This document shows positions 1 through 7,633 of a stretch of 34,842 nt of DNA, piece after piece. Within the stretch, counting starts at the first letter, position 1. Every line of letters begins with the position of its first letter. The translations under genes and the position numbers were made by a program. The notes beneath the pieces were generated by a model. It was not told where the DNA came from. It searched no databases and saw only the letters and a list, made by a program, of their open reading frames with translations. Origin of the DNA: Verrucomicrobiota bacterium (GTDB taxonomy: Bacteria > Verrucomicrobiota > Verrucomicrobiia > CAIQCK01); NCBI GenBank assembly GCA_016219905.1, contig JACRKA010000115.1, positions 1-34,842 of the forward strand. Direction: 5' to 3'.

Positions 1-2435
1 AAAGGCTGGCTGACCGGCTCGCCGGTCCGTGCATCCCAGACCCGCGCCGTGTGATCGTCCGACGCGGTGACCACGAGCGTCCCATCGGGGCTGAACGCAG
101 CCGAGTAAACCGGGCCGCTGTGCCGCAGGGGCGCGCCGACGGGGCGCCCTGTCGCCGCATCCCAAATCTGCGCGAAGCGGTCCCACGACGCCGTGACGAC
201 CTGGCGTCCGTCCGGGCTGAACTGGGCGGCATAAAGCGGCTGCGGATCTTTCAGCGGGCTGCCGATGGGCTGGCCGGTTGCCGCGTCCCAAATCCGCGCC
301 GTGTGGTCCCACGAACAAGTGACCACCCGTTTCCCGTCGCGGCTGAATCCAGCGTCAGCCACCGTGTCCTGATGGAGCATCAGTTCGCCGACCGGCCGGC
401 CACTCTCAGTATCCCAAACCCGCGCGCTGCGGTCGGCCGACGCGGTCACGATCCGCTTCCCATCAGCACTGAAATGGGCGCTCTTGACCTTGTCGCCGTG
501 AAGCATCGGTTTGCCGACTGGCCGGCCGGTTTCCCAATCCCAGACGCGGGCGGCACGGTCGTCGCACGCGGTGACGACGCGTCGGCCATCCGGACTGAAC
601 ACGGCGAAGTTGACCGCGTTGGTGTGGCACAAGGGCAGCCCCGCGGGCCGGCCGGTCGCCGCGTGCCAGACCCGGACCGTGTTGTCCGCCGATGCCGATA
701 CGATGCTCCGCCCATCGGGACTGAACTCGGCGGAATGAACCACGCCGTTGTGCCGCAGCGGGGAGCCGATCGGCTGGCGCGTGGCCACGTCCCAAATCCT
801 CACCGCCTCATCCCTGCAAGCCGTCACGATGCACCGTTCATCCGGGCTGAACGCGGCCCACCGGACCCCGCCTCCGTGCTGCAACGGCGGGCCGTCCTGT
901 TTGCACGTCTTCGCGTCCCAGAGACGCGCGGTCTTGTCGAGGGAACAGGTCAGCACATGCCGCCCGTCGAGACTGAACCGCGCGCCATTGACCACATCAT
1001 CGTGCTGCAACGGCTGGCCCTGAAGCTCGCCCGTCCCGGCGTCCCAGATGCGCGCGGCGAAATCCCAGCACGACGTGACGATGTAGCGCCCGTCATGGCT
1101 GTAGGCCGCATGGCGCACCTTCTTCGGGTGCGGCAACGGCCGGCCGACCTGCTGCCCCGTCTGCGCGTCCCAGATCCGGGCGGCGTTCTCGCCCCACGCC
1201 GCCGTCACCACGTGGCGCCCGTCGGGACTGAACGCCGCTCCATACACCGCGTCGGCATGTTCCAACGGCCGCCCCACTCGTTGGCTGGTCTGCGCGTCCC
1301 AAACCTGCGCCGTGTGGTCCGTGGACGCCGTCACCACGCGGTGCCCATCCGGGCTGAACGCGGCCGACCAGAGGCGGTTGCTGTGTTGCAGCGGGACGCC
1401 GACAGGCCGGCCGCTCGCCGCGTCCCAAATCCGCGCCGTGCCGTCAAACGACGCCGTCACGACCCAACGCCCGTCCGGGCTGAACGAGGCACAGGTAAAG
1501 TCATTGCTCTGGACGATGCTGGTTCGTTCCCGCGGAATCGTCTGCTGCCCGATGCACGACAAGCCCATCGTCGCGGCGACCTTGTTGTCGGGGTCCAGCC
1601 GCAACGCGTAGGCCAGTCGCGCGTAAGCTTCCCGGTTCTCGCCCAGGTCAATCAACTTGCAGGCCAGGCTGAACTCCGCCTGGCTGGCCGCCTTGCGCGC
1701 CCGCAGCTCGCTGGCGTCGGCCCGGAACCATTGCGACACCGCAAACGTGGCCAACCCCGCGAACGCCACCAGCAGCGAGGACACCGTCGCGAGCACGACC
1801 CGCTGCCGGTGGCGGCGGCGTTCGTCATCGCGGCGCTTCAGGTCGTCGTAATTGACGCCGAGCACCCCGGCCAGCAGCTTGAGCAGCGCGTTTTGCTTCC
1901 CGTCCTTGTCGGGCCGCGCATCGGCGGCAATCGGCTCCCGCTGCTGGGTCTTGTCCAACTGTCCATCCGGCCCCACAGGATGCTTGAGCGCCTCCGGGAA
2001 GCATTCCATCTCCGCCGTAAAACCGGGCTTGCCGTCGGACGCGTTGGGTTCACCGTCCACAATCAGCGCCAGGATGCGGCCTTCCCGGCCCAGCTTCTTG
2101 TATTCCAAAATCTCCTGGTTGGTCCAACGCGACTGCGCAGCGCGCGGCGAACAGATGGCGATCAAGTAGCGGGATTGCCGGAGCGCCTCGGCAATGACGG
2201 AGCCGAGGTCGGCGCTGGTGGGCAGTTCCTCGCGGTCGCGGAAAATCGGAAAGATTCTTCCCGGAACCGGCTCACCGTGCCGTGCTGCCTTGCCCACCAA
2301 GGTCTTGGGCACCTTGTAGGTCTCCAGCGCCTTGTGCAGCCAGTCGCCCCACTTCTTGTCCGCGTGGCTGTAGCTGATGAAGGCCCAATACTTGAACGCG
2401 CTTCCCGCCCCGGCTTGTTGGCCCCCGTCGGACAT
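1..2435 (-). CDS. TIR domain - transmembrane - WD40 repeat protein (3' end outside window)
   Basis: The frame is open from an ATG at 2435 to the window edge (811 codons), so the C-terminus is missing. Residues about 15-125 form a TIR domain: FISYSH at 19-24, the FRDREELPTS stretch near 65-74 and a candidate catalytic Glu108 in RWTNQE. A hydrophobic segment at about 211-233 looks like one membrane pass. From about 305 onward I count twelve WD40 repeats of about 42 residues, each ending in a version of ARIWDA, so the beta-propeller part probably continues past the edge. The start is supported by AAGGAG just upstream, and it lies 2 bases after the stop of the cyclase gene. Bacterial TIR domains are often NAD-consuming effectors and WD40 propellers are binding or sensing platforms. 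An effector role here is inferred from that and from the neighbouring nucleotide-signalling genes; a protein-scaffold role is equally possible. Confidence 0.9.
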   Translation of the reverse strand, partial: MSDGGQQAGAGSAFKYWAFISYSHADKKWGDWLHKALETYKVPKTLVGKAARHGEPVPGRIFPIFRDREELPTSADLGSVIAEALRQSRYLIAICSPRAAQSRWTNQEILEYKKLGREGRILALIVDGEPNASDGKPGFTAEMECFPEALKHPVGPDGQLDKTQQREPIAADARPDKDGKQNALLKLLAGVLGVNYDDLKRRDDERRRHRQRVVLATVSSLLVAFAGLATFAVSQWFRADASELRARKAASQAEFSLACKLIDLGENREAYARLAYALRLDPDNKVAATMGLSCIGQQTIPRERTSIVQSNDFTCASFSPDGRWVVTASFDGTARIWDAASGRPVGVPLQHSNRLWSAAFSPDGHRVVTASTDHTAQVWDAQTSQRVGRPLEHADAVYGAAFSPDGRHVVTAAWGENAARIWDAQTGQQVGRPLPHPKKVRHAAYSHDGRYIVTSCWDFAARIWDAGTGELQGQPLQHDDVVNGARFSLDGRHVLTCSLDKTARLWDAKTCKQDGPPLQHGGGVRWAAFSPDERCIVTACRDEAVRIWDVATRQPIGSPLRHNGVVHSAEFSPDGRSIVSASADNTVRVWHAATGRPAGLPLCHTNAVNFAVFSPDGRRVVTACDDRAARVWDWETGRPVGKPMLHGDKVKSAHFSADGKRIVTASADRSARVWDTESGRPVGELMLHQDTVADAGFSRDGKRVVTCSWDHTARIWDAATGQPIGSPLKDPQPLYAAQFSPDGRQVVTASWDRFAQIWDAATGRPVGAPLRHSGPVYSAAFSPDGTLVVTASDDHTARVWDARTGEPVSQP

Positions 2436-2437
2436 GG

Positions 2438-4543
2438 TCACTCCTTGCGCCGGCGAAGATGGTAGGTCGGCAGCATCCCGTAGCCTTTCGGCAACGGCGT
2501 TTGCCCGGCGTAATCACACGCGAAACCCGCCGCGCCTTCCGCCGCCGCCAGCGCCGCGAACGCCTGGCTCGCATATACCTCGCCGGGCGGCGCGATCGGC
2601 TCCATCCGTGCTGCGCGCGTCACGTGATTGCCCGTGAAGTTTGTCTGGCCGGCCACCGGGTCGCGGCACTCGTAAACCGGCCCGGCATGGAGCGCGATCC
2701 GCAGGCTCAACCCTGCCGGTAGCCCGTGCGCGGCCCAGTCCGTCTCTCCAACCAGCCCGGACAGGTCCAGCGCGAAAAGCCCCGCGTCGCTCACCGAATT
2801 GAACACGAAGTAGAGGCCGTCGCCCCACGTCGCCTTCAACACTGGCGCATCGGGCGACCGCGCAATCAGCCCGGCCACCGCGCCGAGGAAGTGACGGACG
2901 AATTTCGGGATCTCCGGCTCGCCCAGCTTGCTGAACCCGACCGCGTCCGCGAACAGCATCGCCATGATCCGCGCGCCGGATCGTTTCGCGCGTCCCGACG
3001 AGCGCGCGGCAGTCTTGCCGGACGCCACCGGGGCCATCGTCGTGCCGAGTTGTTCGGCGCGGATGGCCGCCAGCCCGCTCACCAACCGGCCCGCGTAGTC
3101 CTGTGCGATGTCGCCGATGGCCAGCTTGTGCTCCGAGGCCGTGACCACTTGCGCCGCGCGGTCGAGCGCCCGCTCCAGCCGCGCGGCCCACCGCGCGCCG
3201 TCAGCAGACGCCATCGCGTCGCGCAGGAAATCCTCCCGCCGATATGGCAGCACCACGCACAGCTCGTCGCCCCGCTCCAGCACCGCCTCCGCGAAGAGCA
3301 CGTTCAGGCCGCAGCCGGCCGTGACGTAGCCGAACCCGCACTGGAGTTGCTCGAGCTGCTCCTGCATGGCCCGCAAAGCCGCCCGCTCTGCATCCGCCCT
3401 CAACGGCCCGCCCGCGCCCGCTCCGGCAAAGGCCGCGACAGTCGGAATCCGCAGCCAGTTCTCGACGAGGCCACGATTCAGGCCCAGGCTCTCGACGATC
3501 AACTGCGCGTTCCGGCGCGTGGATTGCAGGTCGCCGTAACGGCCGTGGCTGGTCGCGAGGGCTTGCCCATACCAGTCCTCCGCCTCGGCGAGTTCGCGCC
3601 GGACCAACGCCGCTTCGCCCAGCGTCGCCAAGGTCCAATACGCGTCGCCGCCCGCGCCCTTCAGCCGCTCCAACTCCTGCACGCACTTGCCGCGCACTTC
3701 CAGCGCGAGCGCCGCGGCCTTGTCCCTGTCGCCGACCAGCAACGCCATCGTCGCCGCGTTGATGCCCGTCCAGTAATCGCCCGTGCCCTCGTAGGCCCGG
3801 CCATAAACCTCCGCCGCTTTGCCGAGATGCGCCTTGCGCGTTTTCTTGTCGGAGGCGGCCAGCCCCAAATCCTTGCAGGTGCGGGCCAGGATGCCGAGCG
3901 TCTCCGCGTCGCGATGGCCTTCCTTCTCCAGCTCGCGCAGGATCGCGTTGGCTTTTTCCGAGGCGCCGCTGCGGGCCAGCGCGAGCGCCTGGAGCTGGCG
4001 CAGCCGCGCGTCGCGCGTCGCGCTCTTCAAGCCCGCGGCGATGACATCGTAGGCGAGCAACGGCTCGCCGAGCCGCAGGATGCGGCCGCCCAACTGCGCA
4101 TAAACCTCCGGCGCGCCCGACCACACCTGCTCGTCGCGTGAGTGAAAGAGTTTGAGCAGTTCCACCAGCGTGAGCGACCGGGAGGTTTGAAGATGGCGGA
4201 GGACCCTCGTTGCCTGATTGTCCTCCGTCGTCAGCGGGCGGGGCGGCAGGACGGCCCGCCCCGGCGGCTGGAGGGTGAAGCCCAGGGCCAGGATGGCCCT
4301 GAGGGTCTCCATCGCGGTGTTGCGGTCGTATTGCTTCTCCGATTCCGACAGCGCCTCGTAGGGGATGAGGCTGGGATGTTCCTTCTTCTTGTCGTCACGC
4401 CGCGGGCCAAGCTTCCACCCCTCGGCCATGCGCAGCCGCGCCCAAGTCTCGTGCGCGTTGCGGGCCAGCAGTTCCGTGAGCCGGGCAACGGTGTCGTCCA
4501 AGGCGATCTTGGAAGTGTCTATGGGTTGCGGTTCGTAGGGCAT
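2438..4543 (-). CDS. RyR - TPR/DUF4071-like - SLOG-like - class III nucleotide cyclase fusion protein
   Basis: 701 residues, no signal peptide. Residues 15-95 match the prokaryotic RyR domain (NAHETWARLRMAEGW, HPSLIPYEALSESEKQYDR). Residues about 145-350 are helical TPR-like repeats of the DUF4071 (TRAFs-binding-like) type. Residues about 395-475 (FGYVTAGCGLNVLFAEA, LCVVLPYRREDF) resemble the Rossmann-like SLOG ligand-sensing fold. Residues 525-700 form a class III adenylate/guanylate cyclase domain with metal Asp533 (FADAVGF) and Asp575 (WGDG), Lys570 at the usual adenine-contact position and Arg646. The usual transition-state Asn is Thr642. The likely reaction is NTP to a cyclic nucleotide, switched by the sensor domains. 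The start at 4543 has GAGGGG upstream; earlier in-frame starts would run through the cyclic-nucleotide-binding gene. The product base and the triggering signal cannot be told from sequence. Confidence 0.88.
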   Translation of the reverse strand: MPYEPQPIDTSKIALDDTVARLTELLARNAHETWARLRMAEGWKLGPRRDDKKKEHPSLIPYEALSESEKQYDRNTAMETLRAILALGFTLQPPGRAVLPPRPLTTEDNQATRVLRHLQTSRSLTLVELLKLFHSRDEQVWSGAPEVYAQLGGRILRLGEPLLAYDVIAAGLKSATRDARLRQLQALALARSGASEKANAILRELEKEGHRDAETLGILARTCKDLGLAASDKKTRKAHLGKAAEVYGRAYEGTGDYWTGINAATMALLVGDRDKAAALALEVRGKCVQELERLKGAGGDAYWTLATLGEAALVRRELAEAEDWYGQALATSHGRYGDLQSTRRNAQLIVESLGLNRGLVENWLRIPTVAAFAGAGAGGPLRADAERAALRAMQEQLEQLQCGFGYVTAGCGLNVLFAEAVLERGDELCVVLPYRREDFLRDAMASADGARWAARLERALDRAAQVVTASEHKLAIGDIAQDYAGRLVSGLAAIRAEQLGTTMAPVASGKTAARSSGRAKRSGARIMAMLFADAVGFSKLGEPEIPKFVRHFLGAVAGLIARSPDAPVLKATWGDGLYFVFNSVSDAGLFALDLSGLVGETDWAAHGLPAGLSLRIALHAGPVYECRDPVAGQTNFTGNHVTRAARMEPIAPPGEVYASQAFAALAAAEGAAGFACDYAGQTPLPKGYGMLPTYHLRRRKE

Positions 4544-4616
4544 GGCCCCTCGTGTTCGGGCTGGCCGGCCAATCCGGCCGCGCCGAGTATAGGACAGCCC
4601 CGGCTTTGCTGCCACC

Positions 4617-5072
4617 TCAAGTCTGCGCGCTGCCGCGCGCGCGGGTCTCGGCGGCGACGAGGCGTTCGACGGCGGTGCGGAGCAACACCAGCGCGGCCTC
4701 GGGGAACCGGAGGAGGAACGACCGGAAGCGGGTGTAGTCGAGCGATACGAGCGCAGCGTCGGTCTCGGCTTTGAGGGTCGCGCTGCGGCCACGGTTCAGG
4801 AACATCCCATACTCGCCGATGATGTCGCCGGGGCCGAGCGTGCGCACGGGCTGTGTCTCGTCCGGCAGGAACACGGCCAGCCGGCCCTCGCCCACGACAT
4901 AGACCCGGTCGGAGGGGTCGCCCGCCTGGAAGAGTGTCTCGCCGGCGCGCAGCCGCTCGGTCTCCATCATCTCGGCGAGCAGCGCGCGGTCGGCGGGGGG
5001 AATGCCCGCGAAGAGCGGACAGGTGCTCAGGGTGCGCGTCCGCGCAGCGACGGTGAGGGCGGTGGTTTTCAT
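4617..5072 (-). CDS. Stand-alone cyclic-nucleotide-binding domain protein
   Basis: 151 residues of Crp/Fnr-type cyclic-nucleotide-binding (cNMP) domain and nothing else: no HTH and no membrane segment. The beta-roll runs over about 18-115 (CPLFAGIPPADRALLAEMM, DRVYVVGEGRLAVF). The phosphate-binding cassette at 86-100 keeps the two ligand-contact residues, Glu87 (GEYG) and Arg96 (RGRSATL), so binding of a cyclic nucleotide is credible. Its ATG overlaps the TGA of the ABC transporter gene by 4 bases (ATGA), which suggests translational coupling. The cyclase gene begins 73 bases downstream. The simplest reading is a receptor for the neighbouring cyclase's product, acting on the ABC protein or on the TIR protein. 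That link is inferred from position. It is not a transcription factor in the usual sense because a DNA-binding domain is missing. Confidence 0.9.
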   Translation of the reverse strand: MKTTALTVAARTRTLSTCPLFAGIPPADRALLAEMMETERLRAGETLFQAGDPSDRVYVVGEGRLAVFLPDETQPVRTLGPGDIIGEYGMFLNRGRSATLKAETDAALVSLDYTRFRSFLLRFPEAALVLLRTAVERLVAAETRARGSAQT

Positions 5073-7633
5073 GCGTGCTTGATCGTCCTGCGGAAGGTCT
5101 CCGAGGTCTGTTGGAGTTCCTTGAACGTGCCCGCGGCCACCAGCCGGCCGCCTTCAATCAGCCGGATCTCGTCGGCGGCCTGGATGAACTCCACGTCGTG
5201 GCTGACGGCGATGACGATGCGATCCTTCTTCCACTCTTGCAGCAGCACCGCCACGGCCGCGCGGCTGGCCGGGTCGAGCGCCGAGGTCGGTTCGTCAATC
5301 ACCAGCACGGGTGTGCGCCGCAGCAGCGCGCGGCAGAGGGCCACGAGCTGGCCCTGGCCGCCGGAGAGGTTGCCGCCGAGCCGGCCGATCTTGAACTCCA
5401 GCCCCAGTTGCGTGAACGCGTCCTTCAGGCCCTCTTGCTCGACGAAGTCCAGGACGGCCCGGTCCGCCAGCCGACTGCTGCGGCTGTTGCGGACGTCCAC
5501 GACGCCGAAGATGAGGTTCTCGCGCCACGTGAGGTGCGGATGCACGCGGTCGCTGGCAAACGGCAGGCACGCATCGCCGAGCATCTGCTTCAAGTGTTCC
5601 GCTTCCGCCGCGAAAAGATGCCTGCCATCGGGCTTGAGCAAAGCGGCTGTCTCTTTATCGTCGGCCAGCTCGACCGCTGAGGCTGTCAGCGCCACGATGC
5701 ACAGCGACAGCGCCTGGTCGGGTGACAGCGCGGTCTGCTGGAGGGCTTCCAAGTTCGACGAGCGCAGACGCCAGAGGCCCTCGTCGAGGGGATACGGGGA
5801 CAGTTGGCAATAGACGTGGTAGTTCGCGATGCCGAGGAGCTGGCGGTTTCCTTCGAGGAGTCCCCGCGCCAGCGCGACCAGCGCGCTGCCCAGCGGCGTC
5901 TGCGGCAGCGAGTGGAGTTTCCGCCGGCCCGCCTTGCCGAGCAACAAGGCCGCCACCCGCTCGCGGTCGCACCGGCCGGCGAGCAGGCTTTCCAGCACCC
6001 AATGCCCGCGGTCGGCGTGTCCTTCTTCGAGGGGCAGGACGACGACCTCGCAGGCCTCGCGCAGCCGTTCGCGCAGACGATGTCGCGCGGCGACGATGGC
6101 TTGCGCGATGGCCGCATGGCCGTCCGGCGTTCCCGGCGACATGTCGAGCGCCTTGAGGCGGCAGACGCGGCCCAAGCCGGTCCGCTCGATCACGCTCATG
6201 TCTTCCTCAGCCAGCGGCGCGCCTTCGGCGGCGGCCCCGTCGGCGGCGGGCCGGCCGAAGAAAAGGTTCTGGCGGATGCTCGCGTCGAGCAACGCGATGG
6301 ATTGCGGCATGAGGGAGAAGATCGCCGCGCGGTCGGTCCCCGTCATGGCGTCGAGCGGCGTCTGGCCGTAACGGGCGCTGCCGGCCTGCGGTTTCAACCG
6401 GCCGAGCAGGAGTTTCAGGAGCGTGGACTTGCCCGAGCCTGCGCCGCCGACGATGGCGGTCCATCGTCCGGGGGCGAAACTCGCGCTGACATCCACCACG
6501 CCGCCCTGCTGGGTTCCGTCGGGGCTGGTGTATCGGTAGGTCGCGCGCTCGATGTCAATCGCCACCGCCGGTTTCGCGGACGCGGCCGCCACGGGGCCGC
6601 CGCTCACGGTTTCCTGCGCCTCGTATTCGAGCAGGCGATTCATGCTGGCCCGCGCGATCTGGAACTCGAGCCGGAGGAAGACCAGTTCGGACGCGTCGCG
6701 GAACAACTCCGGCAATGCCCAGACCACGACGGGCACGAGCGCGAGGGCGGCGCTGGCGTTGGCGTTGGCGGCCTTGCGCATGTAAACGACGACGAGGATC
6801 ATCGCGATGAATGCGAGCAGGTAGGCGATGACGTTGGCGAGCCGCAGGCTGCTGTTCAGCCGGATATACTTCAAGAACGTCTCGCTCCTCCTGCCCAGCA
6901 GGCCCGTGAAGTGGTCCCGGATCTTCTGGTAGAGATGGCCCACCTGCACCTCCGGCGCGGCCCGCAGGAAATCCTCGAAGCGCGACTTGATGCGGTCATC
7001 CTGCTCCAGGTAATGCTCGTCCATCTCCTTCACCGGCCGCGTCGCGCGCATCGTCCAGAGCGCGCCGGCGACGCAGGCCACCACGCCCACGACGGCCAGG
7101 CGCCAATCCCGGATGAAGAAGAACGTGAGATTGCCGGCGAGCAGCAGCGCGCTCCACCAGACCTTCATGAGATTGGAGCGCCGGTCGCTGACGCGGTAGA
7201 GGTCCACGGCGAGCCGGTTGACCGTCTCTGCGGGCGAATGCCGGCTGAAGAACGAATCGTCCTTGTTCAGGAGGTTCAGCAGGATTTCCGTCTCCAGATC
7301 GTCCCGCGCCCGGATGCCGAGCCGGCCCGTGGCGAATGTCTTCCAATACTCCACAAAGCCCGAGACCAGCCGCACCGTGATGAAGGAGACCAACGCCAGC
7401 AGCGGCAGGCCGAGGTGGAATTGCTCCGCAAGTTTCGTCAACAACGCGGCCGCGCCCTCGCCGCCATGCTCCGATTTCTCGCCGCCGCCGAGCGACAGCG
7501 TCAGCAGGCCCAGCAGGTCGTTCTGCGCATACGTCAGGGCCGAGGCGAGCGTGCCGGCGACCATGAGTTCCGCGAGGCAGGCGCGGTAGCGCGAGTGCCA
7601 CATCGCAAACCAGGAATCGAGCCGTGATTTCAT
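5069..7633 (-). CDS. ABC exporter, fused membrane and ATPase domains, ATPase domain divided by a long insert
   Basis: 854 residues. Membrane segments spread over about 20-310 are followed by an ATPase domain with Walker A GGAGSGKST (396-404), Q-loop Gln444 (LMPQS), signature LSGGQ (756-760), Walker B LVIDEP (777-782) and switch His812. From Walker A to signature there are about 350 residues against about 100 in ordinary exporters. The extra stretch, roughly 461-700, ends in a second copy of a post-Q-loop motif (IRQNLFFG at 453-460, LTWRENLIFG at 701-710). It therefore looks like two merged ATPase halves or a duplication that gained an insert. The gene overlaps the upstream radical SAM gene and the downstream cyclic-nucleotide-binding gene by 4 bases each. 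I saw no N-terminal C39 peptidase domain, so it probably exports an already processed product. The cargo is unknown; the neighbouring peptide is the natural candidate. Confidence 0.92.
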   Translation of the reverse strand: MKSRLDSWFAMWHSRYRACLAELMVAGTLASALTYAQNDLLGLLTLSLGGGEKSEHGGEGAAALLTKLAEQFHLGLPLLALVSFITVRLVSGFVEYWKTFATGRLGIRARDDLETEILLNLLNKDDSFFSRHSPAETVNRLAVDLYRVSDRRSNLMKVWWSALLLAGNLTFFFIRDWRLAVVGVVACVAGALWTMRATRPVKEMDEHYLEQDDRIKSRFEDFLRAAPEVQVGHLYQKIRDHFTGLLGRRSETFLKYIRLNSSLRLANVIAYLLAFIAMILVVVYMRKAANANASAALALVPVVVWALPELFRDASELVFLRLEFQIARASMNRLLEYEAQETVSGGPVAAASAKPAVAIDIERATYRYTSPDGTQQGGVVDVSASFAPGRWTAIVGGAGSGKSTLLKLLLGRLKPQAGSARYGQTPLDAMTGTDRAAIFSLMPQSIALLDASIRQNLFFGRPAADGAAAEGAPLAEEDMSVIERTGLGRVCRLKALDMSPGTPDGHAAIAQAIVAARHRLRERLREACEVVVLPLEEGHADRGHWVLESLLAGRCDRERVAALLLGKAGRRKLHSLPQTPLGSALVALARGLLEGNRQLLGIANYHVYCQLSPYPLDEGLWRLRSSNLEALQQTALSPDQALSLCIVALTASAVELADDKETAALLKPDGRHLFAAEAEHLKQMLGDACLPFASDRVHPHLTWRENLIFGVVDVRNSRSSRLADRAVLDFVEQEGLKDAFTQLGLEFKIGRLGGNLSGGQGQLVALCRALLRRTPVLVIDEPTSALDPASRAAVAVLLQEWKKDRIVIAVSHDVEFIQAADEIRLIEGGRLVAAGTFKELQQTSETFRRTIKHA

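Noticed and set aside
1-1500. Regular repeats of about 126 bases as a CRISPR or minisatellite array
   Set aside because: The period equals 42 codons and the repeats translate into WD40 units; the repeats are diverged and protein-coding.
51-2465. 804-codon plus-strand reading frame opposite the WD40 region
   Set aside because: It is arginine/proline-rich, repeats in step with the WD40 units on the other strand and has no family signature. The minus strand gives a clean TIR-WD40 protein.
4544-4792. N-terminal extension of the RyR-cyclase protein to 784 residues
   Set aside because: The extension overlaps the cyclic-nucleotide-binding gene out of frame and is Arg/Ser/Pro-rich. The start at 4543 has a Shine-Dalgarno and meets the RyR domain correctly.
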